From contig NZ_JAGQEE010000003.1 in NCBI RefSeq assembly GCF_018304945.1, positions 62,001 through 126,000 on the forward strand: a DNA stretch of 64,000 nucleotides, given 5' to 3'. The notes beneath the pieces are model-generated. The model was not told the DNA's origin. It saw only the letters and a list, made by a program, of their open reading frames with translations, and did no database searches. Positions within the stretch are counted from its first letter, which is position 1; every line of letters starts with the position of its first letter. Source of the DNA: Collimonas humicola. Its GTDB lineage: Bacteria; Pseudomonadota; Gammaproteobacteria; Burkholderiales; Burkholderiaceae_D. The position numbers and the translations under genes were made by a program. Below are positions 1-11,384 of this stretch, one piece after another.

Positions 1-218
1 AGGTCGGCGCATTCATACAAGACATGCGAAACGTCGCCGTCGACGCGCGCATCCTTGGCAGCCATCACGGTTTCGGTGGCTTCCTCGCCGATCTTCTTCA
101 GGATCGCATCGTCGCCCTTGGCAAACAGGCGCGCCACATAGGAGGTAGCCGGATCGCCGCCGTTGGCCGGCTTGCGCGACTCGATGACGGCGGCCAGGCG
201 CTCTAAAGTATCACTCAT
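1..218 (-). CDS. hisE: Phosphoribosyl-ATP pyrophosphatase, 3' end outside window
   Basis: Second step of histidine synthesis: hydrolyses phosphoribosyl-ATP to phosphoribosyl-AMP in the cytoplasm. The visible 72 codons start at the ATG at 216-218 and read [16 protein letters not shown], then a segment with [13 protein letters not shown] and the acidic helix [15 protein letters not shown] typical of the MazG-like HisE fold, where the glutamates bind Mg2+. The gene runs off the left edge, so about a third of the usual length is missing from view. It starts 31 bases after the hisI stop and is the last his gene visible. HisE and HisI are separate proteins here, not fused as in enterobacteria. Confidence 0.93.
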   Translation of the reverse strand, partial: MSDTLERLAAVIESRKPANGGDPATSYVARLFAKGDDAILKKIGEEATETVMAAKDARVDGDVSHVLYECAD

Positions 219-249
219 GATGGCAACCGCCGTCCGTTGTGCTCAATGC

Positions 250-645
250 TCATTTGTAGATCTCATCCGGTTCTTTCAACACCGGCTCGACCGCTTCCCA
301 GCTCTTGCTGTCGCTTTCATACTTCTGGAAGAAGCAGGAATGGCGGCCGGTGTGGCAAGCGATGTCGCCGGCCTGGGTCACTTTCAGCAACACGACGTCT
401 TCGTCGCAATCGAGACGGATTTCATGCACTTTCTGCACGTGGCCGGACTCCTCGCCCTTGTGCCAGAGTTTCTTGCGCGAGCGGCTCCAGTAGACTGCCT
501 CGCCCAGCGCCACCGTCTTCGCCAGGGCGTCGCGGTTCATCCAGGCGAACATCAGGACATCGTTCGAACCGAGCTCCTGGGCAATCACCGGCACCAGGCC
601 GTGCTCATCCCATCTGACCTTGTTTAACCAACTCACGCTGCTCAT
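250..645 (-). CDS. hisI: Phosphoribosyl-AMP cyclohydrolase
   Basis: Third step of histidine synthesis: opens the purine ring of phosphoribosyl-AMP. The 131-residue protein has the family's metal sites: [10 protein letters not shown] around C80 for Mg2+, and C97 and C104 in ACHTGRHSC for Zn2+. The ATG at 643-645 was chosen because it starts the conserved [20 protein letters not shown] region and overlaps the hisF stop by four bases (ATGA), which implies translational coupling. The same frame stays open much further upstream, but that stretch is arginine-rich nonsense antiparallel to the hisF coding frame. Confidence 0.95.
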   Translation of the reverse strand: MSSVSWLNKVRWDEHGLVPVIAQELGSNDVLMFAWMNRDALAKTVALGEAVYWSRSRKKLWHKGEESGHVQKVHEIRLDCDEDVVLLKVTQAGDIACHTGRHSCFFQKYESDSKSWEAVEPVLKEPDEIYK

Positions 646-1406
646 GCTAGCCTCATCGGAATCTGCTGTGCCGCCATGAACTGCTTGGCTTCCTGCACAG
701 TATGTTGACCATAGTGGAAAATGCTCGCTGCCAGCACCGCATCGGCACGGCCGATCTTGATGCCGTCGGCAAGGTCCTGCAAGCCGCCGACGCCGCCGGA
801 GGCAATCACCGGTATCGTCACGGCATTGGACACGCTGCTGGTCAAGGCCAGGTCGAAACCAACCTTGGTGCCGTCGCGGTCCATGCTGGTCAGCAGGATT
901 TCGCCCGCGCCCAGCTGTTCCATCTTTTGCGCCCATTCGATCGCATCGAGGCCGGTGGCCTTGCGGCCGCCATGGGTGAACACCTCCCACTTGCCGGGCG
1001 CGACCTGCTTGGCGTCGATGGCGACCACGATGCATTGCGAACCGTACTTGGCGGCGGCGTCCGCCACCAGCTGCGGATTGGTCACCGCGGAAGTGTTGAT
1101 GCCGACCTTGTCGGCGCCGGCGTTCAGCAGACGGCGCACATCTTCCACCACGCGCACGCCGCCGCCTACCGTCAGCGGGATGAAGACCTGCGACGCCACC
1201 GCTTCGATGATCGGCAGGATCAGGTCGCGGTTGTCCGAAGATGCCGTGATATCGAGGAAGGTCAGTTCATCGGCGCCCTGCTCATCGTAGCGGCGGGCGA
1301 TCTCCACCGGATCGCCGGCGTCGCGCAGCTCCAGGAAATTGACGCCCTTGACGACGCGGCCATTGGTCACGTCGAGGCACGGGATGATGCGTTTGGCAAG
1401 AGTCAT
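642..1406 (-). CDS. hisF: Imidazole glycerol phosphate synthase, cyclase subunit
   Basis: Cyclase half of the HisH-HisF heterodimer. It combines ammonia from HisH with PRFAR to give imidazole glycerol phosphate and AICAR. The 254-residue (beta/alpha)8 barrel has both catalytic aspartates: D12 in [15 protein letters not shown], and the aspartate near residue 131 in [15 protein letters not shown]. Phosphate-binding loops appear as GGGVR and ASGGVG. The length is normal for the family. It overlaps hisA by four bases upstream and hisI by four downstream, so hisA-hisF-hisI form one tightly coupled block. Confidence 0.97.
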   Translation of the reverse strand: MTLAKRIIPCLDVTNGRVVKGVNFLELRDAGDPVEIARRYDEQGADELTFLDITASSDNRDLILPIIEAVASQVFIPLTVGGGVRVVEDVRRLLNAGADKVGINTSAVTNPQLVADAAAKYGSQCIVVAIDAKQVAPGKWEVFTHGGRKATGLDAIEWAQKMEQLGAGEILLTSMDRDGTKVGFDLALTSSVSNAVTIPVIASGGVGGLQDLADGIKIGRADAVLAASIFHYGQHTVQEAKQFMAAQQIPMRLA

Positions 1407-2227
1407 GACTTGTCAGCTGCGGGCTGCTCCGATAAATCTTCGTCCCCGGCATAGTCGCCAAGGTCGTCGCTCAGTTCGTCGGCGCGCTCCTGCGCCGAAC
1501 GCAGGTCGAGCGTGCCTTCGTAGATCGAACGGCCGCAGATCACCGCCTCGATGCCTTCGTCCTGCACCGCGCACAATGCTTCCACATCGTGGACGTTGTG
1601 GACGCCGCCGGAGGCGATCACCGGGATCGTCATGCTTTGCGCCAGCTTGACGGTGGCCTCGATGTTGACGCCGCCCATCATGCCGTCGCGGCCGATGTCG
1701 GTGTAGACGATGGAAGCGCAGCCGTAGTCTTCGAATTTCTTGGCGAGGTCAATCACTTCGTGGCCGGACAGCTTGCTCCAGCCGTCGGTCGCGACCTTGC
1801 CGTCCTTGGCGTCCAGGCCGACGATGATCTGGCCCGGAAACGCGCTGCAGGCATCATGCAGGAAACCGGGGTTCTTGACCGCGGCGGTGCCGATGATGAT
1901 GTAGCTCAGGCCGTCGTCGAGATAGCGTTCGATGGTGTCGAGGTCGCGGATGCCCCCGCCCAGCTGCACCGGGATTTCTTCGACGCCGTTGAGCAGGGCG
2001 AATTCGCGCACCGCCTTGATGATGGCTTTGACCGCAGGTTCGTTCTTCGGCTTGCCGGCAAAGGCGCCATTCAAGTCCACCAGGTGCAGACGACGGGCGC
2101 CCTGCATCAGCCAATGCCGGGCCATCTCGCCCGGATCGTCGGAAAACACAGTGGCTTGGTCCATATCGCCTTGTTTCAGGCGTACGCAGTGACCGTCTTT
2201 GAGGTCGATGGCAGGTATCAGCAGCAT
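1403..2227 (-). CDS. hisA: ProFAR isomerase (HisA) with an acidic C-terminal tail
   Basis: Isomerises ProFAR to PRFAR in histidine synthesis. A (beta/alpha)8 barrel with D8 in [17 protein letters not shown] and the second catalytic aspartate near residue 130 in [13 protein letters not shown]. At 274 residues it is about 25 longer than a usual HisA (around 245-250). The excess is an acidic, low-complexity tail, [15 protein letters not shown] and onward, placed just before the four-base overlap with hisF. The tail looks dispensable for catalysis and may simply be lineage-specific. The start ATG at 2225-2227 begins the conserved first strand. Confidence 0.96.
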   Translation of the reverse strand: MLLIPAIDLKDGHCVRLKQGDMDQATVFSDDPGEMARHWLMQGARRLHLVDLNGAFAGKPKNEPAVKAIIKAVREFALLNGVEEIPVQLGGGIRDLDTIERYLDDGLSYIIIGTAAVKNPGFLHDACSAFPGQIIVGLDAKDGKVATDGWSKLSGHEVIDLAKKFEDYGCASIVYTDIGRDGMMGGVNIEATVKLAQSMTIPVIASGGVHNVHDVEALCAVQDEGIEAVICGRSIYEGTLDLRSAQERADELSDDLGDYAGDEDLSEQPAADKS

Positions 2228-2309
2228 GGCTACGTTAATTGGTTGAGTTCAGTTAAAAATCAGATCGGATCAGTTGCGGACAGGTTCTTGCAAGGTGTCC
2301 CGCAATCGT

Positions 2310-2948
2310 TTAAACACGCCATTCCACAAAGTTCTTATACAACTGCAAACCGGCGGCGGCGCTCTTCTCCGGATGGAACTGTGTAGCGAAAATATTATCA
2401 CGGCCGACGGCGCAGCTGAATGCGGCGCCATAAACGGTCTCGCCGAAAGTATGTTCTGCCAGCGCCGGCGCAGCGTAGTAACTATGCACGAAATAAAAAT
2501 AGTCGTCGTCGGCAATGCCGTTCCAGAGCGGATGAGACTGCGACTGGCGCACCCGGTTCCAGCCCATCTGCGGCACTTTGAAACGCGAGCCGTCATCTTG
2601 CAGCTGGCCGTCAAGCTGGAAGCGCACTACCTTCCCCGGCAGCAGGCCGAGGCCGTTGGTCGGGCCTTCCTCGCTGCTGTCGAACAGCATCTGCTCGCCC
2701 ACGCACACGCCCAGCAAAGGCTTGTTGCGCGAAGCTTCCAGCACGGCTTCCTGGACGCCCGACTCGCGCAGGCAGCGCATGCAGTCCGGCATCGCGCCCT
2801 GGCCCGGCAACACCAGCCGGTCGGCAGCCTGGATATCGGCGATGGCGCCGGAGATACGGACATCAGCTTCCGGCGCTACCTGGCGCAGGGCTTGCGCCAC
2901 CGAGCGCAGGTTGCCCATGCCATAGTCAACCACAACGATTTTGTTCAT
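2310..2948 (-). CDS. hisH: Imidazole glycerol phosphate synthase, glutaminase subunit
   Basis: Class I glutamine amidotransferase subunit that supplies ammonia to HisF. The 212-residue protein has the triad: nucleophile C82 in [13 protein letters not shown], and H192 and E194 in ATQFHPEKS. The oxyanion-strand motif VLPGQGAM is also present. It lies 82 bases upstream of hisA. The 159 bases between hisH and hisB (2949-3107) hold no gene; many Burkholderiales have a MarC-family membrane protein gene here, and it is absent. Confidence 0.96.
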   Translation of the reverse strand: MNKIVVVDYGMGNLRSVAQALRQVAPEADVRISGAIADIQAADRLVLPGQGAMPDCMRCLRESGVQEAVLEASRNKPLLGVCVGEQMLFDSSEEGPTNGLGLLPGKVVRFQLDGQLQDDGSRFKVPQMGWNRVRQSQSHPLWNGIADDDYFYFVHSYYAAPALAEHTFGETVYGAAFSCAVGRDNIFATQFHPEKSAAAGLQLYKNFVEWRV

Positions 2949-3107
2949 GATAAAAATTCAAGTCTTGATAAACAAACCTGGTGCGCATCCGCGTTGCGAC
3001 ATCTGCCGGCGTGAAGCCAAGGCCGGCGCAACGATTTGCAAGAACGGCCGCACAGGACGAAAGCGGTGCTTAAGTGATTACATTAGTCGTCAAACAACTA
3101 CTGATCG

Positions 3108-3704
3108 CTACAGACTACCCTTGGTCGAAGGAATCGTCCCGGCGGAACGCGCATCCAGCTCAGCGGCCATGCGCAGCGCCCGGCCAAACGCCTTGAAGAC
3201 GGTTTCGCATTGATGGTGGGCATTCTCGCCGCGCAGGTTGTCGATATGCAAAGACACCAGGGCGTGGTTGACGAAGCCCTGGAAAAATTCGTGGGTCAGG
3301 TCGACGTCGAAGCCGCCTATCATCGCGCGCTTGAACGGCACGTGGAATTCGAGTCCGGGACGGCCGGAGAAATCGATGACAACGCGCGACAAGGCTTCAT
3401 CCAGCGGCACATAGGCATGGCCGTAGCGGCGAATGCCCTTCTTGTCGCCGATCGCCTTGGCGAACGCTTGCCCCAAGGTAATGCCGACGTCCTCCACGGT
3501 GTGGTGGGCGTCGATATGCAAGTCGCCGTTGGCTTCGATATCCAGGTCGATCAGGCCATGCCGCGCAATCTGGTCCAGCATATGGTCCAGAAAGGGCACG
3601 CCGGTATTCAGTTTTTGCTGGCCGCTGCCATCCAGATTGATGGAGACGCGGATTTGCGTCTCGTTGGTGTTGCGGGTGATCGATGCTGTTCGAGGCGTAG
3701 ACAT
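3108..3704 (-). CDS. hisB: Imidazoleglycerol-phosphate dehydratase
   Basis: Dehydrates imidazole glycerol phosphate to imidazole acetol phosphate. The 198-residue monofunctional form (no phosphatase domain) carries the Mn-binding histidine motifs [23 protein letters not shown] and [17 protein letters not shown]. The start at [20 protein letters not shown] fits the family length. The 196 bases upstream (3705-3900), up to the methyltransferase stop, hold no gene and may carry a separate promoter for hisB. Confidence 0.96.
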   Translation of the reverse strand: MSTPRTASITRNTNETQIRVSINLDGSGQQKLNTGVPFLDHMLDQIARHGLIDLDIEANGDLHIDAHHTVEDVGITLGQAFAKAIGDKKGIRRYGHAYVPLDEALSRVVIDFSGRPGLEFHVPFKRAMIGGFDVDLTHEFFQGFVNHALVSLHIDNLRGENAHHQCETVFKAFGRALRMAAELDARSAGTIPSTKGSL

Positions 3705-3900
3705 GTTGAGCTTGAGACCAATTTACGATGTGGTGACGCACACGGCGCCATGGAGGTAATGCTAAATAGTACAGCTTCTCCGTTATTGAAGCATGGTAGG
3801 CGCAGCCTTTTGAGTCGCATCGCCATTTTACCGGCTTTTTCCGGCTTTCCTGTCGAGAGCCGCCTTGATAATCTGTATCAGCGTTGCTTTTCTCGGAATT

Positions 3901-4746
3901 TCAGGCGCGCGCCCGCTCATCCGGTTTCTTGCCGTCAAGTTGCGCCAGGCGCCGCTCTATCAGTGCGCAGTACTCTGGATTCAGTTCGAACCCGACGAAA
4001 TTGCGGCCGCAGCGGCGCGCCGCCACCGCCGTGGTGCCGCTGCCCATGAAGGGATCCAGCACCACCCCGCCCGGCGGACAGGACGCCTTGACCATGCGCT
4101 CAACGATTTCCAGCGGCTTCTGGGTCGGATGGTCGGCACGCTCGCGGTGTTCGCGGTGCAGGCGCGACACGCTCCAGACATCTTTCGGGTTGTAGCCCAG
4201 CTCCAGCCATTTGGCGCCGACAAAGATCGAGCGCGAACGGGCTTTCTTGGTTTCAGCATCGTAGGGGATGCGGATGGCGTCGAGGTCGAAGTGATAATCC
4301 TTGGCGCGGGCAAAGAAACCTATCGTGTCGTGCACCGAAGAAAAACGCCGCGTGCCGCCGCCCATCGAAGGCACCCGCCGGTCCCAGACGATTTCATTGA
4401 TCATGGTCATGCGCTGCTTCAGCATGACGAATATCTCCGGCGAAAAGCGCCAGGTCAGGAAAATGTACAGGCTGCCGTTCGGCTTCAGCTTGGGCAATGC
4501 GGCATCGATCCATTCTTCGGTCCAGCGCAGGTAGGCGGCAGTGTCGAGCTTGTCGGAATCGTTGCCGTAATCCTTGCCCAGGCCATACGGCGGATCGGCC
4601 AGCAGCAGGTCGACCGAACCGTCGGGGATGCGCTGCAGGCCTTGCATCGCATCTTCGCCGAAGACGCGGTTGAGCCAGTCGCCGCCGGCAATCGTCACGC
4701 TGGACACACTGAGCGCGCCGCAGCGAGCCTCATCATTGCTTGCCAT
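3901..4746 (-). CDS. Orphan beta-class DNA methyltransferase (N4/N6) inside the his operon
   Basis: Predicted site-specific DNA adenine-N6 or cytosine-N4 methyltransferase. Catalytic motif IV is DPPYGLG near residue 50, and the AdoMet-binding motif [20 protein letters not shown] is near residue 240. Catalytic motif first and AdoMet motif last is the beta-class order, with the target-recognition region between (about residues 100-190). The ATG at 4744-4746 gives 281 residues and overlaps the hisD end by 14 bases, so it is probably co-transcribed with hisD. No restriction enzyme gene is near, so it is an orphan. Burkholderiales have conserved orphan methylases for GTWWAC, and this may be one; that specificity is inference. 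Confidence 0.85.
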   Translation of the reverse strand: MASNDEARCGALSVSSVTIAGGDWLNRVFGEDAMQGLQRIPDGSVDLLLADPPYGLGKDYGNDSDKLDTAAYLRWTEEWIDAALPKLKPNGSLYIFLTWRFSPEIFVMLKQRMTMINEIVWDRRVPSMGGGTRRFSSVHDTIGFFARAKDYHFDLDAIRIPYDAETKKARSRSIFVGAKWLELGYNPKDVWSVSRLHREHRERADHPTQKPLEIVERMVKASCPPGGVVLDPFMGSGTTAVAARRCGRNFVGFELNPEYCALIERRLAQLDGKKPDERARA

Positions 4747-6058
4747 CTTCCAGGCGGTATTCCGCCGAGCGCGCATGCGCCTGCAAGCCTTCGCCGTAAG
4801 CCAGCTCCGCAGCCACTTTGCCCAGGGCCTGGGCGCCGGCTTCGCTGATGTTGATCATGCTGGAGCGTTTCTGGAAATCGTAGACGCCGAGCGGCGACGA
4901 GAAGCGCGCAGTGCGCGAAGTCGGCAGCACGTGGTTCGGTCCGGCGCAATAGTCGCCCAGGGCTTCCGAAGAAAAACGGCCCAGGAACATGGCGCCGGCA
5001 TGGCGGATGCGGTCGGCCCAGTGCTGCGGATTCTCGGTCGAGATTTCCAGATGCTCGGCGGCGATATGGTTGGCGATTTCGCAGGCTTGTTCCAGGTCGC
5101 GCACCTGGATCAGCGCGCCGCGGTCTGTCAGCGATGTGCGGATCACTTCATGCCGCGGCATCAGCGCCAGCTGGCGGTTGATGCTCGCTTCCACCGCGGC
5201 GATATAGCCGGCGTCCGGGCACAGCAGGATCGACTGCGCCAGTTCATCATGCTCCGCCTGCGAAAACAGGTCCATCGCAATCCAGTCGGGATCGGTAGTG
5301 CCGTCGCAGATCACCAGGATTTCAGAGGGTCCGGCGATCATATCGATGCCGACCGTGCCGAACACGCGGCGCTTGGCGGCCGCCACATAGGCGTTGCCGG
5401 GGCCGACGATCTTGTCGACTTGCGGGATGGAGCCGGTGCCGTAGGCCAGCGCCGCCACCGCTTGCGCGCCGCCGATGGTGAAGACGCGGTCGACGCCGGC
5501 GATGGCCGCGGCAGCCAGCACCAGCGGATTCTTGACGCCGTCCGGAGTCGGCACCACCATGATGATTTCCTGCACGCCGGCGACCTTGGCTGGGATCGCA
5601 TTCATCAGCACCGAAGAAGGATAGGCGGCCTTGCCGCCAGGGACGTAGATGCCGACGCGGTCCAGCGGCGTTACTTTTTGCCCGAGCACGGTGCCGTCGG
5701 CTTCGGTATAACTGAAGCCATCCGAACCGCATTCACTCTTTTGCCGCAGATGATAGGCGCGCACGCGGTCGGCGGCGGTCTGCAAGGCGCTGCGGCGTTC
5801 CGGCGACAGCTGCGCCAGCGCATCCTGCAATTCCTGCTGGCCGATTTCCAGGGCGCTCACGCTGCCGGCGCTGAGGCGGTCGAAACGATTGGTGTATTCC
5901 AGCACAGCGGCGTCGCCGCGCGCCTTGACGTCGGCCAGGATGCGCGCCGCGGCCTGGTCGATGGCTTCGTCCTCGCCAGCCTCGAAGGCCAGCACGGCAG
6001 TCAGTCGTGCCTGGAAATCCGGCTGCGCCGCGTCGAGTTTTCTGATTGCTATGCTCAT
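4733..6058 (-). CDS. hisD: Histidinol dehydrogenase
   Basis: Last two steps of histidine synthesis: NAD+-dependent oxidation of histidinol to histidine through the aldehyde. The 441-residue protein shows the signature around [21 protein letters not shown], the zinc and catalytic segments [12 protein letters not shown] and AAEHLEI, and GPNHVLPT. The length is normal. It follows hisG with a 42-base gap. Its last bases overlap the start of the methyltransferase gene. Confidence 0.97.
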   Translation of the reverse strand: MSIAIRKLDAAQPDFQARLTAVLAFEAGEDEAIDQAAARILADVKARGDAAVLEYTNRFDRLSAGSVSALEIGQQELQDALAQLSPERRSALQTAADRVRAYHLRQKSECGSDGFSYTEADGTVLGQKVTPLDRVGIYVPGGKAAYPSSVLMNAIPAKVAGVQEIIMVVPTPDGVKNPLVLAAAAIAGVDRVFTIGGAQAVAALAYGTGSIPQVDKIVGPGNAYVAAAKRRVFGTVGIDMIAGPSEILVICDGTTDPDWIAMDLFSQAEHDELAQSILLCPDAGYIAAVEASINRQLALMPRHEVIRTSLTDRGALIQVRDLEQACEIANHIAAEHLEISTENPQHWADRIRHAGAMFLGRFSSEALGDYCAGPNHVLPTSRTARFSSPLGVYDFQKRSSMINISEAGAQALGKVAAELAYGEGLQAHARSAEYRLEDGKQ

Positions 6059-6100
6059 GTTGCTGCTTCCGGTTTGCCGCTTACGGGCTTTAATTGGGCT

Positions 6101-8019
<1,919 letters not shown>

Positions 8020-8110
8020 TTATGCCTGGCCATCCGGACCAGAAATGTTCATCGGGCTGCACCGGCGATGACAAGCCGGCACACAATTAGTCGGTAAATT
8101 AAGCGGTGAA

Positions 8111-8347
8111 TCAAGCGGCAAACTCTTCGGGCGTCAGGGTCTTCATCGACAGCGCATGGATCTCTTCGCGCATGCGGTCGCCCAGCGCCGCGTAGACGAT
8201 CTGGTGGCGCTGTATCGGGCGCTTGCCGGCAAACGCTGCCGATACGATCACTGCCTTGAAATGCTGGCCGTCGCCCTCGACTTCGAGGTGCGAGCACTCA
8301 AGGCCGGCGGCGATGTAACTTTTAACGAGATCGGGTGTAGGGAACAT
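8111..8347 (-). CDS. BolA/IbaG-family protein
   Basis: A 78-residue BolA-family protein, probably an IbaG-like partner of monothiol glutaredoxins in iron-sulfur handling. The fold signature is seen as DGQHFKAVIVSAAFAGKRPIQRHQIVYAALGDRM, with the conserved histidine in the RHQ motif. Its place directly upstream of murA matches E. coli ibaG-murA. The 115 bases between its stop and the murA ATG hold no gene. Confidence 0.9.
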   Translation of the reverse strand: MFPTPDLVKSYIAAGLECSHLEVEGDGQHFKAVIVSAAFAGKRPIQRHQIVYAALGDRMREEIHALSMKTLTPEEFAA

Positions 8348-8406
8348 GATATTTTCTTACCGGTTAACTGTACGAACTGAATGTAATGAGTTGGCAATGA
8401 TCTGGT

Positions 8407-9165
8407 TTAGTGGCGCAGCTTGTAGCCGCGCCTCAGCATCTGCACCGCCACGGTCGACAGCAGCGCCAGCGAGATGCAGATGATCGCCAGGCTGATCAGC
8501 GGATTGACGTCGGACTGGCCGAAGAAGCCGTAGCGGAAGCCGTCGATCATGTAGAAGAACGGATTCAGGTGCGACACCGCTTGCCAGAACGGCGGCAACG
8601 ACTTGATCGAATAAAACACGCCGGCCAGGAAGGTCAGCGGCATGATCAGGAAGTTCTGGAACACCGCCAGCTGATCGAACTTGTCGGCCCAGATGCCGGC
8701 GATCAAACCCATGGTGCCCAGGAGCGCCGCGCCGAGGAAGGCGAAAATCACGATCCACCACGGCGCCACGAAAGACAGGTTGCCGAACCAGGCAGTGATC
8801 ACGAACACGCCGAAACCGACCGCCAGGCCGCGCACCACGGCCGCCAGCACATAGCCGCCATACAACTCCCAGTGCGACAGCGGCGGCAGCAGGACAAACA
8901 CCAGATTGCCGGTCATTTTCGACTGTGTCAACGATGACGAGGTATTGGCGAAGGCATTTTGCAACACGCTCATCATCACCAGGCCGGGAATCAGGAAAGC
9001 GGTGTACTGCACGCCCGGATAGACTTCGACATGGTCTTTCAGCGTGTGGCCGAAAATGAGCAGGTACAGCATGGCGGTCAGGATGGGCGCGCCTATGGTT
9101 TGCGTCGCGACTTTCCAGAAGCGCAGCACTTCCTTGTAAAACAGCGTTTGAAAACCGACCATCAT
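8407..9165 (-). CDS. ABC-2 type exporter permease (YadH-like)
   Basis: Inner-membrane permease of an ABC-2 exporter. The 252 residues contain about six hydrophobic segments, and the ABC-2 signature region reads VFYSIKSLPPFWQAVSHLNPFFYMIDGFRYGFFG near residues 180-215. The ATG overlaps the ATPase stop by four bases (ATGATG; the second ATG at 9162 is also possible). With the preceding ATPase it forms a YadG/YadH-type pair. The substrate is unknown; its conserved position beside the Mla genes suggests an envelope component. Confidence 0.9.
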   Translation of the reverse strand: MMVGFQTLFYKEVLRFWKVATQTIGAPILTAMLYLLIFGHTLKDHVEVYPGVQYTAFLIPGLVMMSVLQNAFANTSSSLTQSKMTGNLVFVLLPPLSHWELYGGYVLAAVVRGLAVGFGVFVITAWFGNLSFVAPWWIVIFAFLGAALLGTMGLIAGIWADKFDQLAVFQNFLIMPLTFLAGVFYSIKSLPPFWQAVSHLNPFFYMIDGFRYGFFGQSDVNPLISLAIICISLALLSTVAVQMLRRGYKLRH

Positions 9166-10115
9166 TTGCCACCGCCTGCACTATATTCGTCAGCATAGAC
9201 ATTGAAGCCGTTGGCGCTGACCTTGCTATCCATGATCTGCAGGAACAAGTCCTCCAGATCGGCTTGTTGCAGCTGCATGTCTTCGATCACCGCGCCGGAC
9301 TGCCGCAAAGAGGCCAGGATCGGTTCGACGTCGGCATAGTGGTTGACGCGCAGGGCGAACTTGCCGCCGTCCGCATGCAGCACCAGATGCTGCAAGGGCG
9401 CCGGCAGGCTGCCGCTGGCGAGCTGCACGATCAGCTGGGAGCCGGCGATGCGCTTGATCAGCGCCGAGGTAGTGTCGAGCGCGACCACCTGCCCCAGCTT
9501 GAGCATGGCGATGCGGTTGCACTGTTCCTGCGCCTCTTCCAGGTAATGCGTGGTCAGGACCACGGTATGGCCTTCGCGGTTCAGGCGCGAAATGAAGCGC
9601 CACAAGGTCTGGCGCAGTTCGACGTCGACGCCTGCGGTCGGCTCATCGAGCACGATCACGGGCGGCTTGTGCACCAGCGCCTGCGCCACCAGCACGCGCC
9701 GCTTCATGCCGCCGGAGAGCGCGCGCATATTGGTGTCGGCCTTATTGGTGAGGTCGAGGTTTTCCATCACCTCGTCGATCCACTTGTCGTTGTTCTTCAA
9801 GCCGTAGTAGCCGGACTGCATGCGCAGGGTTTCGCGCACCGTGAAGAACGGATCGAACACCAGCTCCTGCGGCACCACGCCGAGATTGCGGCGCGCGGCG
9901 CGGTAGTCGCTGACGACATCGTGGCCGTGGATGGTGACATTGCCGGAATCGGGACGGTTCAAGCCGGCAATGATGGAAATCAAGGTGGTCTTGCCGGCGC
10001 CGTTAGGGCCCAGCAAGCCGAAGAACTCGCCTTCTTCGATGGTCAGTGAAACGCCGCCCAGAGCCTGCAAGGACTGGTAACGCTTCTTGACGTTAGTAAT
10101 CTGAATCGCCGCCAT
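9162..10115 (-). CDS. ABC exporter ATPase (YadG-like)
   Basis: Cytoplasmic ATPase partner of the following permease. Walker A is GPNGAGKTTLIS, the Q-loop is VVPQELVFDPFFTV, the ABC signature is ALSGGMKRRVLVAQAL, and Walker B is VIVLDEPTAGVD followed by the switch histidine in VVLTTHYLEEA. The ATG at 10113-10115 begins MAAIQITNVKKRYQSL, where homology starts; an upstream in-frame extension is open but unlike the family. This gives 317 residues. The 207 bases upstream, before mlaB, hold no gene. Confidence 0.92.
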   Translation of the reverse strand: MAAIQITNVKKRYQSLQALGGVSLTIEEGEFFGLLGPNGAGKTTLISIIAGLNRPDSGNVTIHGHDVVSDYRAARRNLGVVPQELVFDPFFTVRETLRMQSGYYGLKNNDKWIDEVMENLDLTNKADTNMRALSGGMKRRVLVAQALVHKPPVIVLDEPTAGVDVELRQTLWRFISRLNREGHTVVLTTHYLEEAQEQCNRIAMLKLGQVVALDTTSALIKRIAGSQLIVQLASGSLPAPLQHLVLHADGGKFALRVNHYADVEPILASLRQSGAVIEDMQLQQADLEDLFLQIMDSKVSANGFNVYADEYSAGGGK

Positions 10116-10322
10116 GGATGCCTGGATACTCTGTGTGGGTGCCGCCGCGTCGCTGCCGCTTGCGTGCCTGGAAACCATGCTTCCAGCCGCTCTGGCGCTC
10201 TGCCTGATGGCGTAACCCTTGATTATATTGGATTTTTGCTGCCGAGGCCGGGCAACGACGACAAAGCCGGCGGACTAAGGCCCCGTCAGGGAATAAGGGG
10301 AGAGAAAGGATGAAGGATGAGG

Positions 10323-10616
10323 TCAGTGATGTCGTGTACTGGCAGCAACAACTACTGCCCCAGGCGCCAGCAATTCGGTCACGCCGTACAGGTCGATCAG
10401 GCTTTCCAGGTTGGCTGGCAAACTGGAAAAATGCAGGGTAAGGCCTTGATTCAATGCCGCGACTTGCCAGGCCAGCAAGGTTGCGACAGCGGCCGAGTCG
10501 ACCGCCACCACTTCGCTCAGGTCGATCTCAGTCTCGCCACCGGCGATCGCGCGCAAGCCCTCTTCCAGAGTGACTTTGGCGTTACCGACAGTAAGCGAGT
10601 GAGATGGCCTGAACAT
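10323..10616 (-). CDS. mlaB: STAS-domain protein MlaB
   Basis: Small STAS-domain subunit of the MlaFEDB phospholipid transporter, which binds the ATPase MlaF and supports its activity. The 97-residue protein ends the mla block. The STAS motif is IDLSEVVAVDSAAVATLLAWQ, with the conserved DSA serine loop. The ATG at 10616 (MFRPSHSL) is preferred to an upstream TTG; neither has a strong ribosome-binding site. It follows mlaC by 42 bases. Assignment as MlaB rests on both the fold and the context. Confidence 0.85.
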   Translation of the reverse strand: MFRPSHSLTVGNAKVTLEEGLRAIAGGETEIDLSEVVAVDSAAVATLLAWQVAALNQGLTLHFSSLPANLESLIDLYGVTELLAPGAVVVAASTRHH

Positions 10617-10658
10617 GGTAATCAATCAATAAAATCTATTTCTATTTACAACTTGGAA

Positions 10659-11285
10659 TTACTTGCCCTGAGCAGCACGGGTTTTGTTCTTGTCCGTCAA
10701 CACCTTGATCAAGCCGTCGATGCCGGATTTGCCGATTTCCGAGGCAAATGTACCCTTATATGACTCAACGAGCCAGGCGCCCAATACGTTGACATCATAA
10801 ATCTTCCAGCTGGTGCCGGCCTTTTCCATGCGGTAATTCAGCTGGATAGGCTCGCCGCGCGGCTGGATCACCTGCGAACGGACTTCGACGTCGCTATCGG
10901 CCGGATCGTTGCGCATAGGCTTGAAATCGATCTTCTGGTCGCGCACCTGGCGCAGGGCGCCGGAATAGGTATAGATCAGCAGGCTGCGGAACTGCGTGAT
11001 CAGCTGCTTCTTCTGGTCATCGGTGGCATCGCGCCAGTAACGGCCGGCTGCCAGCGAAGTCATGCGCTCGAAGTCGACGTAAGGAATGATCTTTTCTTCC
11101 ACCAGCGCCAGGATGTGTTTTTGATCACCCCCCTGGATGCTTTTGTCCGCCTTGGCGGAATCGATCACGTCCTGGCTGATGCGCTTGACCAGGGCGTCAG
11201 GCGCTTCTTGTGCTTGCGCCGCTGCGGTGAACAACAGGCTGCCGACAGTCAGCGACAGCGCCAGGTATTTTTTCAGAATTTTCAT
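10659..11285 (-). CDS. mlaC: Periplasmic phospholipid-binding protein MlaC
   Basis: Periplasmic shuttle that carries phospholipid between the outer-membrane MlaA complex and inner-membrane MlaD. The 208-residue precursor begins MKILKKYLALSLTVGSLLF and has a Sec signal ending near AAAQAQEA. The family body follows: YVDFERMTSLAAGRYWRDATDDQKKQLITQF, then VLGAWLVESYKGTFASEIGKSGIDGLI. The ATG at 11285 was chosen because it begins the signal peptide. Confidence 0.94.
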   Translation of the reverse strand: MKILKKYLALSLTVGSLLFTAAAQAQEAPDALVKRISQDVIDSAKADKSIQGGDQKHILALVEEKIIPYVDFERMTSLAAGRYWRDATDDQKKQLITQFRSLLIYTYSGALRQVRDQKIDFKPMRNDPADSDVEVRSQVIQPRGEPIQLNYRMEKAGTSWKIYDVNVLGAWLVESYKGTFASEIGKSGIDGLIKVLTDKNKTRAAQGK

Positions 11286-11384
11286 ATTTTCAACAATCTT
11301 GGTGGTTGTTAGAGGACGCCTCAAACAGCTGGAAGGTGGGGACTAAGACGCCGAATTCAAGCGCCGGTTCCAGCTGTCGGCAAA

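Noticed and set aside
646-1035. N-terminal extension of hisI inside hisF
   Set aside because: The extension is arginine-rich and unlike HisI. The ATG at 645 with the four-base overlap fits the family length.
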